Below, piece after piece: positions 34,349 to 45,163 of a stretch of 64,000 nucleotides of DNA (positions are counted from its first letter, which is position 1; the number at the start of each line of letters is the position of its first letter). Source of the stretch: Hygrophila difformis. Its lineage: Eukaryota > Streptophyta > Magnoliopsida > Lamiales > Acanthaceae. The notes beneath the pieces were generated by a model. That model saw only the letters and a list, made by a program, of their open reading frames with translations. It was not told where the DNA came from and made no database searches. The translations under genes were made by a program, and so were the position numbers. The stretch lies in the NCBI GenBank assembly GCA_030278955.1, contig JAOANR010000006.1:53658915-53722914 (forward strand), read 5' to 3'.

Positions 34349-34783
34349 AATCCCAAAAATTGCGGAATAAGTTTTACTTTATGCTATTTCCATATATTTT
34401 GTAATCCTATATTTTATTACCTTAATTATGTTATTCTTAATATTTTGTTAAGAATGTTTCGCAGGATCTCATTACTAAGGAAGTTAATCTCCACAATTTC
34501 AAATTCAAAATTGATGTGACAGGCCGGACTGACAAGAACCGAGGCGGGAACGGTTATTTGCACAACTTCATTCAAAAAACGTGATGATTGCAATTATGGG
34601 AAGTTGCGATTATCTTACTATTTTCTTATCAAGGGAAGTTGCAAATCAAATTCACAGATTTCATTGTGATCAAGTTGCCTAAAATCCTTCTTCTCTCTCG
34701 GTCTCATATACTCTCCTTCGTTCAGTTTCATAATCATACACTACTCTTCACTTGTTCTTGTCAAAAGTTTTCTCTTTCAGACA
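34349..34783 (+). other. Spacer between copia pol and env-like ORF, with splice acceptor
   Basis: It is non-coding. A pyrimidine-rich tract ends in TCTCTTTCAG at 34771-34780, three bases before the env-like ATG. This suggests that ORF2 is expressed from a spliced RNA. Confidence 0.5.
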
Positions 34784-37165
34784 ATGGTAAAGACCCGAGG
34801 AAGCCAAGGTTCCAAATCACAAGGCCCGACTCCCTCCTCTACTGCTGGAAGCAAGAAGGCCATCTCACCCGAAGAATCAAGTGCCAAGGGACGTGCGAAG
34901 GCTGTTCAGAAGGCAATCATGGAACAAACTGTTTCTGAAACTCCATCCATAGTCCCTGTTCCATTCCCTTCGTCATCTCCTTCAACTGCTGGAGGAAAAG
35001 GATCCACTGTAGCTGTTCAAGACCCGCTCGACATTCGAGCCGAAGTTGCTGGTGCCGCTGCTTTAAAGAAGAAAGACTTGGAGGCTCCAAAGACGAAAGG
35101 AAAAGCTGTTTCAACCGCTAAAACAAGAGAGAAGGCAGTTGCTAAGAAGAACGCGTCGGTAAGTGAACTTGTGGAGTCGGAGGTTGCCAAAGCACTGGAA
35201 CCCCTGGATTCCATTCTGGCGAACCTTCCATCCATGGGATCTGCACCTGCAACCACAACCACTGCTCCAGCTAAAAGCACCGAAGTCACTGCCAAAGATG
35301 CACAGAAGGTGTCCACTACAAAGCTCAAGAAGAAAACTCCTGTGAAGAAGGCTGCCATAGAACCAAGTGTCGTGACTGACCCTGCTCCTGTCACCACCAC
35401 TGAGGCAACCCCTGAAGAACCACTTCAGATCACTGCACCGGACACCCAAACCAGTCCACCAAAGGAGACTGAACCAGTCACTGAACCACTCGACGAAGAA
35501 GAACTCGATTCAGATTATATTCAAGAGGATGCAGATGAAAGCTCTGGAGACGAATCTATGATCGACATAAGTGATGATGAGAAGGATTATGCTGTGAACC
35601 TGATCACGGAAGAAATTGCCTGGACTGCCAGTCAGAAAAGAAAGCACATGCTGAGACCAGAACCAAAGGAAACTGTGCCTGCCACAGAACCTATTCAAAC
35701 TGAAATTGAACAGGTAGAAGAGGAAGAAGATGAGGAATCTTCAAGCTCCGATGATGATGTGAACAAAGAATCTGGAGGAGACACGGAACACCTTCAGGAG
35801 AATGCCCCTGATCCAACTGAGGGGGAGAACCCAACTGAAGATAAGTCCGAAGAATTGGGATCCCAAGATACCCAAAGCGGAGATGAAGAATCCCAGGAAG
35901 AATCTGAAGAGGATGAAGATGAATCCGAAGAAAAGGTTGATGATGATGCTGAAGAAGATTCAGTAGAAGAAGTTGAACCACAGACTGAGCCACGTGTACC
36001 AACTCCGCCTGCCAGGAGTTCTCCAAAGGAGTCCGAACCCAAAAAGCGGACTCGTTCTGAACCAGAAGCATCAGGAAAAGCCTCTGGAGTCAAGAAACGG
36101 AAGATCGCTGAATCCTCTTCTGAGGAACATGAACCAGAGATCATCGATGCTGAGAACGCCATTTCCATTGACTTCTACTATGAAGTGTCCAAGCATTACT
36201 TTGCTACTGTTCTGGAGAAGATGAAGGTTCACCATGAGATACGCTTTGCTGCTGAACGCTATGAGGAGATGGGATGGCACAAGTACCTGGAAGACAGGTC
36301 ACTTTTGTTCTGGGGAACTGAGATCAAGCAATACAAGGGACAGCTAGTTAGGCATTTTTATGCAAACCTGAGCTCTGAAGTCCTCACCACCAAAAGCCCC
36401 TGGTTCGAACTCAGCTATGCTCATGGGGAGTTATTTGAACTCAAGGCTAGGGCTCTGAACCGCTTTCTCCAGGTACCCCGAACTTCTCTGAAATCTGTCT
36501 ACTCTCGAAGTGCAAAATTTCCTATGAACACTATTGCTGAAACACTCACTGGAGTTCAAGGGAAAAGGTTTCAAGGAAAGGGGTTGAGTGCAGGTGTTTT
36601 GACTCAGAAATTTTCCATGCTTTATAAATTATGTGCTCATAATATCATGCCCACTGCTAACCACTCTGTAGTGTCCAAAAGCATGTGTAAATTGTTGTTT
36701 GCTATAGACCAAAAGTATGAGATCAATTATGGAGCACTTGTGCTCAATCAAATGTTGGTCTTTGCTGGAAAAGTCAAGAGGAAGTACAACACCACACTTC
36801 CGTTCCCTGGCCTCATCTCAGAGTACCTGAAGCATCTCCACATCGTTGGAAGCAAACATGACCGTCCTGAGGATATTGCTGACTTCAAGCTCTCTGCCCA
36901 CTTTGCCAAAAAGAAGCCTGATTTGGCTGGACCAGGAGGCAGGATCCCTGCGAAGGATGCCTTCTCAATGCTCCGTGAGAACCTCACTGACCACATCAAT
37001 CATCTTAAGGTTCTGGAAGCTCAAGTGCACCAGCAAGTCGAATATGCTGAAAAGATGTTCAGACAGCTTCCTGACGTTTGGTCTGATGAAGATGAGCCAT
37101 TGGATACCAATCCAGAGGAGGAGTCCAGCGAATCTGATGCTGCTTCCTCTGATGACTCGGAGTGA
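34784..37165 (+). CDS. Sirevirus envelope-like ORF with plant transposon domain
   Basis: A 793-residue intact ORF with a good ATG context after an AG acceptor. Order: basic Ser/Lys/Ala-rich N-terminus, Pro/Thr-rich region, long acidic stretch (about residues 235-410), basic cluster around KKRTRSEP and VKKRK that could serve as a nuclear signal, then a globular domain at about 440-720 with a LVRHFYANL motif, an LNRFLQVPR block and a LPFPGLISEYLKHL block. The last part matches the order of motifs in the Athila ORF2 proteins of this window. The C-terminus is acidic. No signal peptide or transmembrane helix is apparent, so a true fusion envelope is doubtful. Confidence 0.85.
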   Translation: MVKTRGSQGSKSQGPTPSSTAGSKKAISPEESSAKGRAKAVQKAIMEQTVSETPSIVPVPFPSSSPSTAGGKGSTVAVQDPLDIRAEVAGAAALKKKDLEAPKTKGKAVSTAKTREKAVAKKNASVSELVESEVAKALEPLDSILANLPSMGSAPATTTTAPAKSTEVTAKDAQKVSTTKLKKKTPVKKAAIEPSVVTDPAPVTTTEATPEEPLQITAPDTQTSPPKETEPVTEPLDEEELDSDYIQEDADESSGDESMIDISDDEKDYAVNLITEEIAWTASQKRKHMLRPEPKETVPATEPIQTEIEQVEEEEDEESSSSDDDVNKESGGDTEHLQENAPDPTEGENPTEDKSEELGSQDTQSGDEESQEESEEDEDESEEKVDDDAEEDSVEEVEPQTEPRVPTPPARSSPKESEPKKRTRSEPEASGKASGVKKRKIAESSSEEHEPEIIDAENAISIDFYYEVSKHYFATVLEKMKVHHEIRFAAERYEEMGWHKYLEDRSLLFWGTEIKQYKGQLVRHFYANLSSEVLTTKSPWFELSYAHGELFELKARALNRFLQVPRTSLKSVYSRSAKFPMNTIAETLTGVQGKRFQGKGLSAGVLTQKFSMLYKLCAHNIMPTANHSVVSKSMCKLLFAIDQKYEINYGALVLNQMLVFAGKVKRKYNTTLPFPGLISEYLKHLHIVGSKHDRPEDIADFKLSAHFAKKKPDLAGPGGRIPAKDAFSMLRENLTDHINHLKVLEAQVHQQVEYAEKMFRQLPDVWSDEDEPLDTNPEEESSESDAASSDDSE

Positions 37166-37167
37166 TA

Positions 37168-37603
37168 TGCCCTTTTTGGGCAGATGTGTACCAGAGGGGG
37201 AGTAAAGTTGATCAACAAATTTTGATGCGTACCTCTGGACACTTAAAGAAGAAAAGTCTGAACTACTTCTGCTACTGATGGGTAACTTTTTCTGTCTTAC
37301 TATTGAACTGTCTTCGTTTTGTTTTTGCTGGACATTTGCACTATGGCCTGTAATAATTAAATTGTGATCTTACTTGCTTTATCTTATTGCCATGTGCCTG
37401 TTTTGATGTAAATGCTCCTAGAACTTTTGATAGGATATCTTGTACGGAGCATTAGAATAGTTTGTCTTGAATTGGGTATCATTGTAATTGGTGGTTGGGT
37501 TTCAATGGGATATTTTCTACATTCCTTGTTATTGTTTTGATTGTTTGGACATCGGTTGAGTCAACTCTTATACTGGCCCACATTCTGCCAAAAAGGGGGA
37601 GAT
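37168..37603 (+). promoter_or_regulatory. Copia 3' untranslated region with two polypurine tracts
   Basis: A canonical PPT (AAAAAGGGGGAGAT, 37590-37603) abuts the 3' LTR. A second purine run (AGAGGGGGAG) lies at about 37193-37202, shortly after the env-like stop. Multiple PPT-like copies before the LTR have been described for Sireviruses. Confidence 0.75.
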
Positions 37604-38520
37604 TGTTGGGAACCAGTTTTGAGCAAATGTGTTCACAACCGATGTCTGAACTACTTTGTTGGACCAACCACATCATATGGCGACAAACTATTTAAGGGAA
37701 GCGAAGCTGGCGAATTTGCAATGGTATTACGTCCAACGGCTAGCTGATTCCCTGCCCGGATCTTGCACACGAAGGATGGAAACCAAGATCCCTTAATCCG
37801 GGCAACTCCATTCTAAGGATCCGCGCATTTATGGAAAGAAAATCTTCTATCTTAGAATGGAGGAAATATTGCTCTCTTCAAATAGGACTGCCAAGGGAAA
37901 AAGAAGAACGACGAATTATTCACTGAAATTGCTGTGCAATCGAAAGCTATTGTGAAGAGAGAAAATTATCTTCCTTCCGTGTTCGTGAGTCTATCATCTC
38001 GAAGGAAGGAAATCGATCAACACTTCCTCGGGTGAATTGATCGATAATGTGCCACTGTGTGCTTGATTGAAACAGACGAATTCAATCAAGATCTTCGAGG
38101 AGTCGTTAACTCAAGAGCTTAATTGAAAAGATCAAGGAGAGTCGCCAACAGGTTTCGACCAAGGGCAAACTTGAAGGAGGAGCCTTCAAGGGATTGAAGC
38201 AAGGTCGGGGAGATCTTCACCAAGACAGGGGGAGTGTCTTGGTTTGACAATTCAGTCCGCTTGGTGATTGAAGTTGGGCGAAACAATTCACTATTGTTGT
38301 GATCGAGGATCAAACCAAAACAATTAGTGAATCTCCTGGATTGGTATCCCCCAGATGTAGGCTTGTGCCGAACTGGGTCAACAAACCTTGAGTTCTTTAT
38401 TTTCACAGTTTATTTACTTTCCGCTGCTTTATTTCATAAACTGTTTAACGTGTCCACGAAAGGTGCTTGAACTAGTTTTCAGGACTACTTAATTGGTTAT
38501 CCACGCAAAAGGACCTAACA
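37604..38520 (+). repeat. 3' LTR of the Sirevirus-like copia element
   Basis: 917 bp, TGTTGGG to CTAACA, followed by TCCTT at 38521-38525. It is the near-identical partner of 26519-27435. The left edge is fixed by the PPT. Confidence 0.94.
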
Positions 38521-38823
38521 TCCTTCATTCACTACAAGAAAATAAACAAAATATTGAATTCTGATAGTTAAAATACTGAATTCTGATAGTTTAAAAAAAA
38601 AAAAAAACTAAAATATCCTATATACTATTTTTCAATGTCTCATTATAAATATCTTCTTTATAATTTTCACATTTAACAACTATGTGCACATTGTCATATA
38701 CTTACAAATCAAGTTTACTTTAATTCTTGTGTCCAATAATATATGACGTATTAAATGGAATGGAGGGAGTAGTATCATTTTTTAATAAATATGGAGTACT
38801 CACTCCTTCGAATTTAAATAATA

Positions 38824-39081
38824 CTTCCTCCATTTTTTAATAAGTTACGGATCCCCGCTTTTCACACATTTCAGTGCATATTTTAAATTATTACTAACTC
38901 AAGTTTGATAAAAGGAAAAATTTTAAAAGTTCGATATTTAAAAACTATAAGACGAGACAAATCTAACAAAATTCAAATTATTTATATTTTATCTTGTATA
39001 ACTATATTAAAAATTTAAGTTAAAGTGATACAATAGACAGTAGGAAAAGTCAAACCGTAATTTATTAAAAAACAGAGGAAG
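38824..39081. mobile_element. Stowaway MITE 1 (copy 2)
   Basis: Duplicate of 27737-27994, with the same TIRs and TA flanks. Confidence 0.85.
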
Positions 39082-39127
39082 TATTTTGTTTTTATACTTC
39101 GTATATAAATATATATACATATATATA

Positions 39128-39387
39128 CTTCCTCTGTATCCCAATCTTTTTGACATACTAATTTTTCACGCAGTTCAATGCATATTTTAAATCATTAATT
39201 ACAGAAATCCGGTACAAGTAAAAATTCTAAAAGTTCGATATTTAAAAACTACACAATGAGACGAATCTAACAAGATCCTACTTGGTTATATTTTAATTTT
39301 AATAACTATTATAAAACTTTAAATGAAAATCTGTACGCAAATAGTGACATATAACCAAATGTAAGAAATATATGAATACGGAGGTAG
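39128..39387. mobile_element. Stowaway MITE 2 (copy 2)
   Basis: Duplicate of 28041-28300, 260 bp, TA flanks. Confidence 0.75.
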
Positions 39388-39894
39388 TATATATATAAAA
39401 AAAATGTCCCAAATGGCAAAGTTATAGAGCTAGATTCATGTGAGGTCTAATCACACATTAAAATTACAAAAATTAAATACTTACTAAGTTACATAAAAGT
39501 AACAATGAAGCACCTGTGCATCAACGGTTTTTCAAAAAATATACAAAAGACAAAAACAAAAACTTTTGTCTCATACACCATTTTGCACCAATTGCAATTT
39601 GTAGAAATTTATGGATGAGAGTCTCACACCTAAAATCAATTGATGATAGGTCGAATTGCTTCCAACTATATAAGATAGTGAACAGGACATATAACAACCG
39701 ATGCGGGATACATACACAATCCTACAATGAAGTATTTTGATTATTTTCATTAGTCTGATTTATAATAAATAAATAAATAAATAAATAAATCGCCCTGGCC
39801 CATCAAATCAATATCCTCATTACACCCCGAGTAATTCAGTGGGTCCACCGACCACCGTTGCTTGCGTTGCGTGATGTTTCTTACGTTTGGTAAT

Positions 39895-41196
39895 TGTTAA
39901 CCAAGAAATTTTAATTGAATAATATTTGAGGATCGTTACAAGGATTATGGAAAAGAATTATAGGAATCTTGAATAAAACAATAAAAGAATTAAAGTGCGG
40001 AATGAAAAATAAGTTTTAAGAAAGTGCATAAACAAAATAAAATGCAGAAGGTAAAAATATTAAAGTGTGGATTCCTTTGGTAGGGTTGTGATGCCAATCT
40101 AGGATGATGCCTCTAGTATTTATAAGGAGTCACGTCTTTCCTTGGCTTAAGGTCTTCCTCCTTGGATGCTACCGTTACCCCAATCTGCTCCAAGGATCCT
40201 CGGATGACGCCCTGTCTTAATGTCGCCAGATCTTCTCTTGGAGTAACCGTCCTCTCTTTTGCTGATCCCTTCTCCTCGGATGGCGCCTGGCTTCAATGCT
40301 TCTGCGATTCTCTCCAAGGGTGATGCAGCTTCTCAAGTCTTCAATGCTGCCCTGATCCTCTCCAAGTAGGGGTGAAAACGGGACGGATACGGGCGGATAG
40401 TACCCATCCCGTATCCTATCCCATATTTTTTTGTCGAATATGGAATCGGATACGAATAGGCCGGATACAAATACGAATTCGAATATTTCGGGAAACGGAT
40501 ACGAGACGGATTCGGATTTTAACTCGGATAATCTTATAATTACTAAAATTAATTTTTTTTAATAATTTTTTTAAGTGAAATCGGAATATACGACTATGTA
40601 AGCTAAACTATTTTTTTAAATTTTCCATGATCATTAGTTATTTCGTTCAAAACATCTAAATAACGTCACTACAAGATGTTATATACTACAGTTTTGAAGC
40701 AAAGAACCTAGTTTTGATGCAAAGAACCTAATGATGTAGTCGAGTTGATTGATATGATTCGATTTAATAAATTACATATGGCTTTCAAGCTTTTGATTAT
40801 ATTTATACATATAGTATTACTTATTTATTTTATAGTTAATATAATATACTATAATATACATATAAAAATATATATAAATTTTCGGATATTCGGATAGAAA
40901 ATACGGATAATATCCGCATTATATTCGGATTTTTCGGATACGGGCAGATATTTACAATCCCATATCCTGTCCCGTATCCGCCGGATATAAAAATTCGAAT
41001 TCGAATTCGAATATAATCGAATACGGCGTCGGATCGGGCGGATATTATCCGCCCCACTTTCACCCCTATCTCCAAGGGTGACACGCCTCTCACAGTTTTA
41101 AAATCATCTGTCTTGGGCTTATCCATGAACTGGGCCAGTCACCTGAATATTGGGCCAAAATGTAGTGGGCCTCAATTTTTAATCATTGGGTTAACA
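39895..41196 (-). repeat. LTR of an unidentified minus-strand retroelement, carrying a hAT MITE
   Basis: It begins TGTTAACCAAG and ends TTGGGTTAACA on the plus strand, so both ends carry TGTTAACC as an inverted pair. Without the hAT insertion it is about 590 bp. On the minus strand a purine run (AAGGGGACATC) directly precedes the LTR start, which suits a 3' LTR with a remnant of internal DNA on its right. The left flank GTAAT agrees with the old unit copy, whose sequence continues uninterrupted there (25621-25640). No matching 5-bp duplication lies on the right. Confidence 0.65.
40367..41068. mobile_element. hAT-type MITE with 8-bp target duplication
   Basis: 702 bp with terminal inverted repeats TAGGGGTGAAA and the target duplication TCTCCAAG at 40359-40366 and 41069-41076. 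The body is rich in GGATACGG and GAATTCGAA-like repeats and has no transposase. Confidence 0.9.
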
Positions 41197-41289
41197 GATG
41201 TCCCCTTATGCAACTTGTCTGTTTAGGATTAAAGACAGATTTGCACGTTTAATCTAGGTTGGCCATTTTTTACACTGGGCCGCTACCTT

Positions 41290-41710
41290 GGGGGTGTTTA
41301 CCGCTTCGGTCACCGGGTACCGTTGCCGTCACTGCTGCCTCGTGCTAGTAGTAGCGGTGCCATCATTGTGAGTCGCGCTAGCACTGCCTCTGTCGTCTTC
41401 AAACGCTCCCATCGCCGCAGCTGTCGTGATTGGCGAGGGCTGCCATCTCCAAGCCAGCGGTGTCATCGTCATTGAGTGAGCCAGTGCCGCCATCAAAATT
41501 TGTCCGTGCCGAGTCTGCCACCACGCGAGCGCTGCCATCAAGGGAGCATCCAGCGCCGCCATCCTTGCCGCGAGCCGCCAACTTCACTTTGTCCTTGGGC
41601 CACCACCGAAGTCAAGGGCCGCCAGCCCAACGAGTGCCGCCACTGAGTCCCCAGGGGCCACCATCCTCGTGTTGCGAGCCGCCACCTCTAGTATCTTCCC
41701 AGGCCGCCAT
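41290..41710. repeat. GC-rich degenerate GCCGCCA repeat
   Basis: About 420 bp of GC-rich sequence in an AT-rich window, with GCCGCCA or GCCACCA recurring every 15-35 bp. Open frames exist on both strands (for example 41430-41726) but are low-complexity and show no domain. It may be a relic of a coding microsatellite or an internal part of the retroelement to its left. It ends at the LTR of element C. Confidence 0.5.
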
Positions 41711-43466
41711 TGCTACGGAATTTTAGTTCTACGTATTTTAGTCGCAAGTATACGACATCGCATCAAGTAATAATCCGGTGAATAACCGAGTCGAACCATA
41801 GGGAATTAAAGTATATTATTTCAAACTTTGGTAACTTTGTGTATTTAAAGTTCAATTAATTGAATGAGTTGAAAAATTAGTCGAGTAGACACGTCTAAAT
41901 CCTACAAAAACAGAATTTAAATGAAAGAACTAGTAATTGACAAAATTTAATTCTACTCTAACATATTAGCTAATTTATATGTTCATAGGCTGCTTATGTC
42001 CTGATTAATAAGAATCAAAATTTGGCTTGATTAAATTTCACTGTAAATTAATGTCGTGTTCTCCAACATCGAAACATTAACAAAATCCAAGAATTAATGA
42101 ACTCTAAAATCACCTTCCGATTTTATTTAGAGCACAAATATTCCAGTGACCTTGCCTCAAAAATTTAGGAGACTAAATTAAATATATTTCGCCAAAAATT
42201 CTTAATCTTGTAAACTCATTATGTGATTTATGAATTTAGAAAATTCAAATAGCTGGACATTAAGAATGTAGTAATAATTTCCAAGACATTCATGTATAGA
42301 AAATTCACTTGCTTAGATTGTAAATCATCATTCATCCAACAATGCAATATTTTATGGATTGTATTATTGATTAAATTACTCATCTTTTCCGGATTGAATA
42401 ATTCAAATCAATTTATGAAACTGAAAATTTAGTCTTCCAACTTGAATTTCCAGAATTGAAATCGCAGGCAAGAAAAATTGAATTTGTTCCCCAGACTAGT
42501 ACTAAAATTCTAAGTACTTTGTCATCTCTCGATTTATACAAAGTACTTCTATAATAATTCCCTGCTATTTCAAGAACAATAAGGAATCAAACAAATAATG
42601 TAGTAAATACTCCCTTCGATGATGTTTTATTCATACTTCAATGTGTCTCGCAGAATTGTTCTTGAGCACACCAAATTCGCAGTAGAATCTTCAATACATG
42701 AAGTCTGGAAACATACTACGTGATAATTATTACAGCCTATAAATTTATATCTACTAATCTAAGGAATTAGAAACAACAATTACAAATGCCTAAGAAACCA
42801 TGAAAATCTGAAAGTTGGAATGTAATTGGTTGTAGATTGATGATGTTCTATATCTCTCCAACCCTCTGATGTATATCTCGTCTATTGCCCTCGAATTGCT
42901 TTTAAAACCGACCAAAAGAACCACAGAAAACGGGCAAAGAAACTGACACAACGAACTTGGAACTGTCGGACCTAGCGTAAATCGACGCTAGACTGCAAAA
43001 GTTGGCGTAGTTGCTCTGCCTGACGCTAACTTTAAAAATCAGAATTTTTGCTTCTTCAGTTCTGGAGTTAATTGACGCTAGGAAGCTCTTTTTGGCGTAG
43101 TTACTCACATTGACGCCAGCTGCTCCAGGCCTTGGAAAATTTCTCCATTCAACTCAACCATCTTGCAATCCCAATTTAATCCAAGCTCCTGCCAATCATA
43201 AAACCACACATAAATCCATTGAATCCTCATAGAAATCATCCCAACAACATACTCATGGCTTGAACGAATCACATGAACCTGGCAAGCAGACTAAAAACAA
43301 GGAATTCAAAGCAAAAACAACCTATTCTAATATAATATCCTAAGAACACCACAACTAGCTAAAAACTAACTAAAAACAAAGAAAATGGAAGAATTCAAGC
43401 ATAAATTTGCATGAAATCCGGTGTAGATGAAGGCTAAAATATAGGTCCCATTGGGAGCTATCAACA
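41711..43466 (-). repeat. 3' LTR of Athila-type element C
   Basis: On the minus strand the LTR starts TGTTGATAGC at 43466, directly after a TGAGGA PPT, and ends GTAGCA at 41711. This gives 1756 bp with TG...CA ends. The end region contains GGTTCGACTCGGTTATT and a CGTATACTTGCG block of the kind often seen near the ends of plant gypsy LTRs. Short GACGCTAG inverted repeats lie at 42972-43128. No second LTR copy is in the window, so the inner edge is firm and the outer edge tentative. Confidence 0.65.
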
Positions 43467-43502
43467 TCCTCATACTTAAATGTTGCTCGTCCCCTGAGCA
43501 AC
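43461..43502 (-). promoter_or_regulatory. Stem-loop and polypurine tract of element C
   Basis: A perfect 7-bp stem (GTTGCTC/GAGCAAC, 43482-43502, loop 7 nt) lies just upstream, on the minus strand, of TATGAGGA (43467-43474) and the LTR start TGTTGA. Confidence 0.65.
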
Positions 43503-45163
43503 AAAAGAAAATTAGAAACACAACACTTAAAGCATATATGAAATGGAACAAATGAATGTCTTCTCAATATAGAAACAAGCAATTTTATGTAACATAAATG
43601 GCAAAAAGGGCTGGAATTTCATAAACTCGATGACTTGAACATCACATAATCAGTCACATAAAATCCATAGGCCAGAAATAGGCATCAAGGCATCTATCAA
43701 AATAAGAGCTTCTTAATTAGGTATGCTTTGAATTTCAATTTTTTTATTGAGTGATTGATGATTTGGGTTCACAATTAAGAGGAACCCCACTATCCTTATA
43801 ATGAACGAGGCTTCAACTCTTTTGTTCATGACACTTTGCTGAGTCGTAGACGGTTTAATTCCAAAAACTACTTGTGCCAGCGGAACAATATGCCAATCAT
43901 CATAGCCATTATTTTTTTTTTTCTTATCCTGCCTCATTCTTATATACAATTCGTTTTTTTTTTAGAGGCATTTGGCTTTATATAATCAACTCAATAAAAA
44001 GATGTAAATTATTGCATACCTTTATGTTAGACCACTTTTGAAATATGTTAAGTAGATAATAGCCCCGATGCAATTTCTAACCAAGATTAGATGTAACCTT
44101 CTATGCAAAAACTTAAATATAACCTTGTTTTAAAAATTCCAGCATTTGGTCATCTTAGATACATAAAACATGGCTTGGTTCGTCATTGAGAAGGCTGAAA
44201 TTTGTGTATAAAATAATTGATAAAAAGTGTTGAGTTTCTCAAAAAAATTTCCCAAAATTTTTAACCAAGCCGTAATCTACACCAGAGTATATGCTATTTG
44301 AGCTCAAATGCTTCCAGAAAACACCTAATTAAACTAAAAGAAGCTAGAGATAAATCAAACATGGCAAAGCAATGAAATCCCTACCAACACGTTATACAAG
44401 CATGCATCTTCATGGACATTACCAAGCAATCATCAAAATAATAGCACTTGCCTTGCATCAACAGAATTTCGATAACCTTACCATAATTCCAGAAATAAGA
44501 AAAAGAACGATGTCACCTGGTATCATGCTCAAATGGTCACAATATTGATGCCTTGTTCCAGATTTCCTTAACCAAGAATGATTCCACCTTGTAATCTCCA
44601 GTCAGTTATAATCTTTTCCCAAATTGAGAATTGAAAAGTTATTGGCCTATGAAAATTTCTCAATGTATAAAATCCTCAACCTAAAACATCTTACAGACTG
44701 TTAAGTTCACATGGTAAATTATCCAGACAACCCAATACTGAACAAAGAGAGAAAAAGAACAAGGAACAATATCACCTGGAAATTACTGCCTCCAATCTGT
44801 GATGTACCATTATGACAATGATATCCCAACCTTGAATCAAATCCCCTTGTCACTTTACTCTCAATTCGAATCAACAAGTCAGAGAATATCCTGCATCAAA
44901 CTTCACACAACCTTTCCAGATCAAAGCATCACAAAAATAATAGATTGAAGTGACATCATTCCCCAAAAATCCAAAACAAAGCAGAATGAAAAATAAAAAC
45001 TAACTAGGAAACAAAGAACCGAACATCTAATATAATAAAAGGTCATCAACCAAGCACTTAGTAAGTAACAAGCTCTACTCCACAGATCAACAAGTGCTAA
45101 TATGTATTCAAACCACAGCCAAAAAGTTTCTCAGTTTCAGTTCCTAAAAGTTAGCACTCAATC
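43503..45163 (-). other. 3' untranslated region of element C
   Basis: AT-rich, with poly(T) runs near 43910 and 43954. No coding potential or further repeat is recognised. Confidence 0.45.

Larger units (their letters stand above)
38526..40651. repeat. Flank segment, copy 2 (duplicate of 27441-29565)
   Basis: Same content as copy 1: Stowaway MITEs at 38824-39081 and 39128-39387, (AAAT)n at about 39764-39790, then the start of a minus-strand LTR. The only differences I saw are a few substitutions and A-run lengths. Unlike copy 1 it continues uninterrupted past 40651. Confidence 0.9.

Noticed and set aside
34784..37165. True viral envelope glycoprotein
   Set aside because: No signal peptide, transmembrane helix or glycoprotein-like Cys pattern is visible; env-like refers only to position.
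39885..41201. Solo LTR with target duplication for the TGTTAACC LTR
   Set aside because: Left flank GTAAT is not repeated on the right (GATGT); a PPT-like run on the right fits a truncated element better.
41430..41726. Host gene in the GC-rich island
   Set aside because: Low-complexity Pro/Ser/Arg reading, open on both strands, no start context or domain.
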